Shown here piece after piece: positions 6,401-10,534 of a stretch of DNA of 10,534 bases. The first letter of the stretch is position 1; each line of letters begins with the position of its first letter. The notes under the pieces are model-generated. The model did no database searches. It was not told where the DNA came from and saw only the letters and a program-made list of their open reading frames with translations. Made by a program: the position numbers and the translations under genes. Source of the DNA: Elusimicrobiota bacterium (GTDB lineage Bacteria; Elusimicrobiota; Elusimicrobia; UBA1565; UBA9628); the NCBI GenBank assembly GCA_016194625.1, contig JACQBB010000029.1, positions 1 to 10,534 on the forward strand, written 5' to 3'.

Positions 6401-7690
6401 GATCGAGAAGTTGATGTACGGCGGGTTCGCCGGGTCCTTGGCGAAGCGCGGGCTGACCTCCACGCTCATGCCGCGCGCGGCCAGCTCCTCCTGCAGGATC
6501 TCGCCGGCCTTGACCACCGACTCCTTGCTGGAGCCGACCTTCAGCATCATCGCGTAGCCGTAGGTGCCCCACGACTCGGCGGGGTTGTTGTTGGTCTCGG
6601 AGGGCTGGTGCTGCTCGGTGCCGGCCTCGGCCAGGCGGGCCTTCGTCGCGGCCGCGGCCTCGGCGACCTTCGCCTTCAGGTCGTCGGCCAGCGCCGGGAC
6701 CTCGAACACGCGCACCGGCTCGCCCGAGGCGTCGTAGCGGTACACGCGGCCGCCGGAGTTGGCCGCCACGTACATGCCCGCGCGCAGCTCGACGGGCAGG
6801 GTCGCCAGCGACTCGAACACGGTGAGCTGGTGCGCGCGCTTCTCGTCGCCGCGGTCGGAGATGACGGCGAAGTCCTTGCCGGCGGCGCGGACCGCGCGCA
6901 CGGCCTCGACCATGTCCTCGGGGAGGACCTGGTTGTAGCCGGCCAGCGTGTCGTCGTAGTCGGACAGGACGACGCGGCGGTCGGCGGCGGAGGCGATCAG
7001 CTTCTGGGAGAGCGCCGGACCCGCGATCGGCAGGCTGTACAGCGCGCCGGTCAACGCGGCGACGCTCTTAAGAAGGAAGCGGTGCAGCTGGTAGGACGCG
7101 CGGGAGGCGACGACCTTCCCCTCGGCGGGGGCCGGGGCGCCCGGGACGGACGGCTTCGTCTCGGCCGGGGCGGAGGCCGCGGAGTAGGAGCCGAGCGCCG
7201 GGGCGCCGGCGGACTCGGCGCCGAGGGTCGCGGCCAGGTCGCCGGCGCCGGACGAGCGCGCGCCGGTGAGGACGTCCTCGATCTCGCGGCCCGCGGTCGC
7301 GGCGCCGGCGGCCGAGGTCTCGGGCTTGGCGGCGGCCTCCAGGTGCGGGGCCAAGGCCTTCGCCATCGCCGGGATCGAAGCCGCGCGCGCGGGCGCGGCC
7401 GCGAGCGCCGGCGCGGCGGCGGGGACCGCCGCCGCGGGCGCCGCAAAAGCCGACGGCGCCGTCAGCGACGGCGCCGTCAACGACGGAGCGGAGAGCGCGG
7501 ACCCCGGAAGGGTCAGCGCGGGCGCCGCGCCGGGGAGTCCCGGGACGGCCCGGACGCCTTCGACGGGGACCCCGCGTCCGACCACCTGCGCGAAGAGCCT
7601 CGGGGCCTCGAGCCCCGGCGAGAGGACGACGATGGAAACGGCGAGGAGCGTCGCGAGCGAGCTGCGCAGGCGTCTGGCCATACGGGTCAT
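3443..7690 (-). CDS. Giant exported multidomain protein: HAD-like domain, three tandem 89-residue repeats, PepSY-like units, three membrane segments
   Basis: I do not recognise this 1415-residue protein as a whole. Seen in order: signal sequence (1-34, cleavage likely after LFA before Q35); low-complexity Ala/Pro/Ser/Leu region with APSLT repeats (about 50-190); HAD-superfamily domain (about 238-510) with motif I DYDDT (D244, D246), motif II S278 in AVISDRGD, a Lys at 384 or 389, and IGDNAYAP (454-461); membrane segment (554-573) and a second hydrophobic stretch (597-610); three repeats (615-883); membrane segment (893-917) preceded by basic PRWRRW; an alpha/beta region (925-1268) with units that end like PepSY domains; membrane segment (1277-1299); and a basic tail with KRRGRKPK (1338-1345) that ends GGSFNPWSGD. 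Charge bias suggests HAD outside, repeats inside, PepSY-like region outside, tail inside. The start is supported by CGGAG five bases upstream. It diverges from a subtilase gene. Function unknown; only the HAD call is firm. Confidence 0.85.
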   Translation of the reverse strand: MTRMARRLRSSLATLLAVSIVVLSPGLEAPRLFAQVVGRGVPVEGVRAVPGLPGAAPALTLPGSALSAPSLTAPSLTAPSAFAAPAAAVPAAAPALAAAPARAASIPAMAKALAPHLEAAAKPETSAAGAATAGREIEDVLTGARSSGAGDLAATLGAESAGAPALGSYSAASAPAETKPSVPGAPAPAEGKVVASRASYQLHRFLLKSVAALTGALYSLPIAGPALSQKLIASAADRRVVLSDYDDTLAGYNQVLPEDMVEAVRAVRAAGKDFAVISDRGDEKRAHQLTVFESLATLPVELRAGMYVAANSGGRVYRYDASGEPVRVFEVPALADDLKAKVAEAAAATKARLAEAGTEQHQPSETNNNPAESWGTYGYAMMLKVGSSKESVVKAGEILQEELAARGMSVEVSPRFAKDPANPPYINFSIVTKAPAAEFIAKALGAKASDVLAIGDNAYAPRHAKKASWLTRLGARLSGRDVPATGNMTDRNMEKGVPGALTLSVGRTGDPTASNLWVLSGKGPATTREVLMSVASKPRGPSGSAKGDSAEAALHLTAIVAIVAAAAVGYWAMFHAIGDIVRMGEEHIQGLGRDLFEGGALFGGFLAWGPFSKKGDDLKSRYAALEAEHAARLSAVPGVVAVKVEDHDFYYGGTLNDTEGKRLRVVFKDVAAFEAGRGTLPTELPALAGIKDVARYEVVPEVEPKALAAAYAALEAAHSAALAKTPGAVGVRIEDYDFFYGGTLNDSEGKIATVYFDDLSSYHAALASLPKTLPAIDGVRDVKLYQVRAEMTKKALAAEYAKLEAGYAARFSALPGAVGVTVEHSFHPYGGNDDRLSGKDLVVTFDGVASLQAAKASGLLPEELPAIADVADVAKYRVSAEVAPAAPRWRRWAAGAGVVAFAVAAGYLGAHAGGVVASLGTRAVLPDPATGYARALKAAVEAAAARGASAESVRFVEATAAMPVSGGALWHYAFTVPGKDGGNAMVYVDFKTFMGGEADARVSVYDGAPAPKGKLAAPLDAYYFGRGVRLTPETALDAARRAGPALGSRVSVSLDYRAEAVTGDKDLWYRFYDDKGGIVSVNARSGETAVESVAALSLRGLVSKASPIDGFSTYVYQEGLAAVKELAAKAGFDPENLRLTGASLSPRAWGEDWTFRFVSPRQSDFKGPNAWSVKVRRTMVSETQLDAYDAKDEGPRRLFAGVPASLVPEALKVTPMDVVEKSGPEARSLSLEARFPEDGGPARLHYVLRGEKGRELKSVDAGTGVEAVPTPYQRLKDVLIGLGLIAAVAAVYGTLAYAISHAGAAPSAVNLPEGWQGAVPQGGWEMLFGGTLAAGAAKRRGRKPKLAEERVRGAAASVASYKGRPWSQTEYNMAYYTTLESLKKDGATKAQLALFEKLCAEAPIRGGSFNPWSGD
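5042..5848 (-). repeat. Three tandem 89-91-residue protein repeats inside the giant protein
   Basis: Repeat 1 is residues 615-703 (5582-5848), repeat 2 is 704-792 (5315-5581) and repeat 3 is 793-883 (5042-5314). Each follows the pattern YAxLEA-x-PGxVxVxVE, an aromatic/Gly hairpin, a beta strand, LPxxLPAIxGVxDVxxYxV. Repeats 1 and 2 match at 27 of 40 positions in 622-661 versus 711-750 and share the core YGGTLND-EGK. Repeat 3 is diverged in the hairpin (HSFHPYGGNDD). The predicted order is helix, strand, strand, helix, strand. This looks like internal duplication of one small alpha/beta domain. Confidence 0.85.
7452..7481. repeat. 15-bp tandem repeat, two copies plus a decayed third
   Basis: GACGGCGCCGTCAGC is followed directly by GACGGCGCCGTCAAC, one mismatch apart, then by a decayed copy starting GACGGAGCG. 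On the coding (minus) strand this encodes the SLTAP pentapeptide run near residues 69-80 of the giant protein. Each unit contains the 12-base palindrome GACGGCGCCGTC. It is a likely site of replication slippage, changing linker length in steps of five residues. Confidence 0.75.
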
Positions 7691-7695
7691 TGATT

Positions 7696-7732
7696 CTCCG
7701 TGGGTGGTTCGGCGTCTCCTTACATGGTATCA
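7696..7732 (-). promoter_or_regulatory. Promoter and ribosome binding site of the giant-protein gene
   Basis: Reading the minus strand, an extended -10-like TGATACCAT (7724-7732) is followed about 30 bases later by CGGAG, with GGAG at 7696-7699 and five bases to the ATG at 7690. No clear -35 is visible. The Shine-Dalgarno is convincing; the -10 is tentative. Confidence 0.45.
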
Positions 7733-7783
7733 GCCGCGGCTCCGCGCGCCCTGGGCCGAACGGGAAGGGCGCGGCGGATTACG

Positions 7784-7805
7784 GCCTAGGTCTTTGGTCC
7801 TAGGC
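7784..7805. promoter_or_regulatory. Perfect 7-bp inverted repeat in the divergent intergenic region
   Basis: GCCTAGG, an 8-base loop, then CCTAGGC. It lies between the two divergent promoters, 52 bases above the giant-protein -10 and 44 bases above the subtilase -10. It has no following T run on either strand, so an operator or DNA-bending site is more likely than a terminator. Related words recur downstream (CTAGGACC, GGTCCTAT, GGTCCC). Confidence 0.45.
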
Positions 7806-7848
7806 GCTTCTGGGCCTTCCGGCCCTTCGATGGGTCCTATGGTCCCGC

Positions 7849-7882
7849 TAGACTAGGACCACGGACCTAACCCCTCCGGAGG
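7849..7882 (+). promoter_or_regulatory. -10 box and ribosome binding site of the subtilase gene
   Basis: TAGACT (7849-7854) is a good -10 candidate, and GGAGG (7878-7882) lies five bases before the ATG at 7888. The -10 sits inside a GGTCC (7841-7845) / GGACC (7856-7860) inverted pair, so a repressor or activator bound there would control initiation. The -35 region (about 7826-7831, TTCGAT) is weak. Confidence 0.5.
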
Positions 7883-7887
7883 CAACG

Positions 7888-9165
7888 ATGAAGACCCCGA
7901 CCCTCGTCCTGACCGCGATCCTGACGCTGCTGAGCGCCTCCGCCCGCGCCCAGTTCTGCTCGCTGGGAGAGACGGTCCGGCACATCGTCATCTGCAAGCC
8001 GTCGATCTCGATGGCCGAGTGCCGCGACGAGGCGCAGAAGGTCGGCTGCTCCGTGGTCCGCGAAGTGCCGCTGATCCACGCGGTCGTGGTCCGCGTCCCC
8101 GCGACCCGCATGTTCGCCCTCACGGCCAAGCTCCGGACGGCGCCGAAGGTCGAGCGCATCGACGAGGACCGCAAGGTGCGCTGGGTCCGCAACCTCCCCT
8201 CCTTCGATCCGGCGTCCCCGGACCTGTCCGACCTGACCAAGAAGCTGAAGCAGCTCCCGGCGCTGCCGGCCGCGGCGAAAGGCCCGCAGATCCCGTGGGG
8301 CGTGCAGCGCGTCGGCGCGCCGCTGGCCTGGGCCCGCACCCAGGGCGACGGCGCCGCGGTCGCCGTCATCGACACCGGCATCGACGCGACCCATCCCGAC
8401 CTGGCCGGCCAGGTCGTCGGCGGCGTCAACGTGACCGACCCCGCGCGTCCCGACGCCTGGGCCGACGACGAGGGCCACGGCACGCACGTCGCCGGCACCA
8501 TCGCGGGCAAGGGCCTGAACGGCGGGCTGGCCGGCGTCGCCCCCCGCGCCAAGCTCTACGCGGTCAAGGTCCTGGACAAGGACGGCAACGGCAACTACTC
8601 CGACGTCATCGCCGGCATCCAGTGGGCGATGGACCACGGCATCAAGATCGCGAACATGAGCCTGGGCGCCGACGAGGGCTCCGAGCCCCTGCACCGCGCG
8701 GTCCAGGCGGCGCTGGCCAAGGGCCTGCTCATCGTCGCCGCGGCCGGCAACACCGGCGGCTCCGTCGGCTACCCCGGAGCGTACCCGGAGACCGTCGCCG
8801 TCGCGGCGGCAGACTCCTCCGACCACGTCGCCCCGTTCTCCAGCCGCGGCCCCGAGGTCACCTACATCGCCCCGGGCGTGGACATCCTCTCCACCAAGAT
8901 GGGCGGCGGCTCGCTGACCCTCTCCGGGACCTCGATGGCCTCGCCGCACGTGGCCGGCATGGCGGCGCTGGCCTACGCGGCCGGCGTGCGCGGCCCGGCC
9001 GCCCTGCGCTCCGTGCTGGACCGCTCCTCCCGCCCCATCGCCGGCCTCACGCCGGACCTCGAGGGCCACGGGATGCCCATCGGCTCCGACATGCTCGCGG
9101 GCCTGCCGCACCGCACCGACGGGATCGGCGGCGGGCCCACGCTCGCCATGGCCTCGGCGCGCTGA
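7888..9165 (+). CDS. Secreted subtilisin-family (S8) serine protease with I9-type propeptide
   Basis: A 425-residue serine endopeptidase precursor. Seen in order: signal peptide 1-21 (cleavage at SARA before Q22), an inhibitor I9-like propeptide (about 30-100, ending VERIDEDRKV), a linker, and the S8 catalytic domain (about 136-385). The catalytic set is complete: D162 in AVIDTGID, H197 in GHGTHVAGT, oxyanion N288 in AAAGN, and S349 in SGTSMASPHVAG. All four cysteines (C24, C36, C45, C54) lie at the start of the propeptide and none in the catalytic domain, so mature enzyme would be disulfide-free. After about residue 385 a Gly-rich tail follows, with no obvious sorting domain. The ATG has a strong GGAGG. 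It is transcribed away from the giant membrane protein and ends 13 bases before the convergent dehydrogenase. The enzyme class is certain; the substrate is unknown. Confidence 0.96.
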   Translation: MKTPTLVLTAILTLLSASARAQFCSLGETVRHIVICKPSISMAECRDEAQKVGCSVVREVPLIHAVVVRVPATRMFALTAKLRTAPKVERIDEDRKVRWVRNLPSFDPASPDLSDLTKKLKQLPALPAAAKGPQIPWGVQRVGAPLAWARTQGDGAAVAVIDTGIDATHPDLAGQVVGGVNVTDPARPDAWADDEGHGTHVAGTIAGKGLNGGLAGVAPRAKLYAVKVLDKDGNGNYSDVIAGIQWAMDHGIKIANMSLGADEGSEPLHRAVQAALAKGLLIVAAAGNTGGSVGYPGAYPETVAVAAADSSDHVAPFSSRGPEVTYIAPGVDILSTKMGGGSLTLSGTSMASPHVAGMAALAYAAGVRGPAALRSVLDRSSRPIAGLTPDLEGHGMPIGSDMLAGLPHRTDGIGGGPTLAMASAR

Positions 9166-9178
9166 GGACGCGGACCCT

Positions 9179-9940
9179 TTAGACGGGCGTCGGACTCTTC
9201 CTGCCTAACCCCGGCGGCATCACCTGCAGGCGGTTGACGTTGACGTGGCGCGGCAGGGTCGCGGCCCAGTACACCGTCTCGGCCACGTCGTCGGCCGACA
9301 GCGGCCGGATCCCCTCGTAGGGCTTCCTCGCCTTGGCCGCGTCGCCGTGGAAGCGCACCAGCGAGAACTCGGTCTCCGCCAGCCCCGGCTCGATGTCGGT
9401 CACGCGCACGTTGGAGCCGAGCAGGTCGGCGCGCAGGTTCAGCGCGAACTGCTGGACGAAGGCCTTCGTCGCGCCGTAGGCGTTGCCGCCTGGGTACGGG
9501 AAGTCGGCCGCCACCGAGCCCAGCGTGACCACGTGGCCGCGGTCGCGCGCGACCATACCGGGCAGGAAGGCGCGGACAGTATAAAGGAGGCCGTTGATGT
9601 TGGTGGCGACCATCTCCTCCCAGTCCCTCAGGTCGGCCCTCTGCGCCGGTTCCAGTCCCAGCGCCAGCCCGGCGTTGGCGACGAGCACGTCCACGGCCGC
9701 GAAGTCCTGGGGCAGGCCCTTGGCCAGAGCCTCGGTCGCCTTGCGGTCGCGCGCGTCGCAGACGGCGGCGTGACAGCGCGCCCCGAGCTCCTTCTTCAGC
9801 GCCTTCAGGCGGTCGGCGCGGCGCCCGGTGACGACGACCTTCGCGCCCTCGGCGGCGAAGCGCCGGGCCACGGCGGCGCCGAAGCCGGAGGTCGCGCCGG
9901 TCACCAGCAGGGTCATCTTCGCGGGGTCGAGTCGTTCCAT
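9179..9940 (-). CDS. Short-chain dehydrogenase, YdfG-like (NADP-dependent hydroxy-acid dehydrogenase type)
   Basis: A 253-residue classical SDR, a soluble NAD(P)-dependent oxidoreductase. The nucleotide-binding motif is TGATSGFG (14-21), with TGRR (38-41) after the second strand, two arginines that favour NADP. NAG lies at 89-91 and the catalytic set is S142, Y155 and K159 in YGATK. The C-terminal half carries PGLAETEFSLVRFHGD (185-200) and LSADDVAETVYWAATLP (214-230), closely resembling YdfG, which oxidises L-allo-threonine, serine and related 3-hydroxy acids. An extra eight residues precede the usual MTLLVTG start. M9 is an alternative start, but the first ATG stands 6 bases below a TAGAAT box and suits a leaderless message. 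It diverges from the osmC gene. Substrate is inferred from family resemblance only. Confidence 0.9.
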   Translation of the reverse strand: MERLDPAKMTLLVTGATSGFGAAVARRFAAEGAKVVVTGRRADRLKALKKELGARCHAAVCDARDRKATEALAKGLPQDFAAVDVLVANAGLALGLEPAQRADLRDWEEMVATNINGLLYTVRAFLPGMVARDRGHVVTLGSVAADFPYPGGNAYGATKAFVQQFALNLRADLLGSNVRVTDIEPGLAETEFSLVRFHGDAAKARKPYEGIRPLSADDVAETVYWAATLPRHVNVNRLQVMPPGLGRKSPTPV

Positions 9941-9976
9941 GCGCGCATTCTAGCGAAAAGTTAGAATGTCCGCATG
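9938..9976. promoter_or_regulatory. Near-palindromic divergent promoter with TAGAAT boxes 6 bases from each ATG
   Basis: The minus-strand box (plus ATTCTA, 9947-9952) lies 6 bases before the dehydrogenase ATG, and the plus-strand box (TAGAAT, 9962-9967) lies 6 bases before the osmC ATG. The two arms, read outward, match at 14 of 18 positions and include both start codons. No Shine-Dalgarno fits in the space. With a usual start about 6-7 bases below the -10, both messages would begin at or next to the AUG. Confidence 0.6.
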
Positions 9977-10384
9977 GTGAACATGAACGCCGTCTACGCC
10001 GGAGACCTGCACTGCCGCCTGACGCACGGGCCCTCGGGTTCGACCATCGAGACCGACGCGCCCAAGGACAACATGGGCCGCGGCGAGTGCTTCTCCCCCA
10101 CCGACATGGTCGGCGCGGCGCTGGCCGCGTGCATCCTCACCACGATGGCGATCGTCGCCAAGCGCGACGGCGTCCCGTTCGAGGGCGCCAAGGCGGAGGT
10201 GGGCAAGGAGATGGTCTCCACGCCGTCGCGGCGCATCGGCGCGCTCCCGGTCAAGGTGACGATGCCGGCCGCGGTGCCCGCGGACTACCGCGCCAAGCTC
10301 GAAAACGCCGCGCGCACCTGCCCGGTGCACAAGAGCCTGCACCCCGACGTGAAGGCCGAGATCTCCTTCAGCTACGCGGGCTGA
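9974..10384 (+). CDS. OsmC-family peroxiredoxin-like protein
   Basis: A 136-residue cytoplasmic protein of the OsmC/Ohr superfamily, dimeric thiol peroxidases that reduce organic hydroperoxides. The two family cysteines are present: C53 in AALAACILTTMA on the central helix and C116 in ARTCPVHKSL. The preceding GECFSPTDM loop (37-45) is typical. The length matches the family (about 135-145). The CPVHKSL context is the general OsmC type (YhfA-like members) rather than classical Ohr. The start was taken at 9974 because of the TAGAAT box 6 bases upstream; a second ATG at 9983 is possible and neither has a Shine-Dalgarno. It shares a divergent promoter with the dehydrogenase, and its TGA abuts the stop of the next, convergent gene. 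Family is secure; the actual substrate is unknown. Confidence 0.92.
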   Translation: MVNMNAVYAGDLHCRLTHGPSGSTIETDAPKDNMGRGECFSPTDMVGAALAACILTTMAIVAKRDGVPFEGAKAEVGKEMVSTPSRRIGALPVKVTMPAAVPADYRAKLENAARTCPVHKSLHPDVKAEISFSYAG

Positions 10385-10534
10385 TCACTCGGGCAGGACC
10401 ACGCCCATCCCGAAGCGGTAGACGAGTTCCGCTCCGTGCATCGCGGTCGCGACGAGCAGGGCGTAGGCGGCCGCCCACAGCAGGACCGTCGCCGCGCGCC
10501 AGCCGGGCGTGAAGCGTCGGGTGCGTACGGTCCA
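10385..10534 (-). CDS. Probable DUF2231-type membrane protein, C-terminal fragment
   Basis: A minus-strand frame open from the right edge to a TGA at 10387-10385 gives 49 residues. It has basic residues (RTRR) near the fragment's start, one hydrophobic helix (about 13-31, TAMHG following), then GAELVYRFGMGVVLPE at the end. The terminal G-x-LVYR-x-G-x-GV pattern is what I recall from predicted membrane proteins of the DUF2231 group, some of which may bind heme. It was too close to the edge for the start to be seen. Its stop lies directly next to the osmC stop (TGATCA, 10382-10387). The coding call is good; the family call is tentative. Confidence 0.55.
   Translation of the reverse strand, partial: WTVRTRRFTPGWRAATVLLWAAAYALLVATAMHGAELVYRFGMGVVLPE

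Noticed and set aside
3393..6572. A 1059-codon minus-strand frame overlapping the giant gene in another phase
   Set aside because: Arg/Gly-rich shadow without domains or a ribosome binding site; the phase with recognisable domains is the real one.
3788..7693. A 1301-codon open frame on the plus strand opposite the giant-protein gene
   Set aside because: It is low-complexity Arg/Gly/Ala/Val/Asp-rich text with no motif, as expected from the antisense of a GC-rich gene; the minus frame has signal peptide, HAD motifs and repeats.
7812..7825. GGGCC-TTCC-GGCCC as a terminator between divergent genes
   Set aside because: No transcript should end there because both genes point away, and no T run follows.

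Overview
The window is a very GC-rich stretch (roughly 70% by eye) of a bacterial chromosome from a respiring, Gram-negative-type organism. The best lineage guess is Elusimicrobiota or a similar high-GC phylum. That guess rests on the long secreted protein with an N-terminal signal followed by Ala/Pro/Ser/Leu pentapeptide repeats, the HAD domain fused into it, and TAGAAT-type -10 boxes lying almost on start codons. It comes from memory of that group's protein style, not from a search.

Region 1 (1-3359, all minus strand) is a heme and electron-transport block. The order of transcription is a CcsA/HemX-type cytochrome c assembly membrane protein, hemA (glutamyl-tRNA reductase) and a two-domain CbiX-type chelatase. 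These three are joined by 4-base GTGA and ATGA start/stop overlaps. A Rieske iron-sulfur subunit follows with its own sigma70-like promoter and runs off the left edge. Together they suggest supply of tetrapyrrole, attachment of heme to c-type cytochromes, and a quinol:cytochrome c (bc-type) complex.

Region 2 (3443-7690, minus) is one 1415-residue protein that I cannot assign to a known full-length family. It has a signal peptide, a low-complexity linker, a HAD-like phosphatase domain with an altered motif IV, a membrane segment, three tandem repeats of about 89 residues, a second membrane segment, PepSY-like alpha/beta units, a third membrane segment, and a basic tail ending in a distinctive Gly/Trp motif. 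It is the least explained object here.

Region 3 (7691-7887) is a divergent promoter region with several GGTCC/GGACC and CCTAGG palindromes. It is shared with a secreted subtilisin-family protease (7888-9165, plus) that has a complete catalytic set and a four-cysteine propeptide.

Region 4 (9179-10534) holds a YdfG-like short-chain dehydrogenase (minus) and an OsmC-family thiol peroxidase (plus). They diverge from a 33-base gap that forms a near-palindrome: each gene has a TAGAAT box exactly 6 bases before its ATG, which suggests leaderless transcripts. The C-terminus of a probable DUF2231-type membrane protein converges on osmC, with the two stop codons directly adjacent. I saw no tRNA, rRNA, CRISPR array, insertion sequence or convincing intrinsic terminator, and no gene-free stretch exceeds 200 bases.
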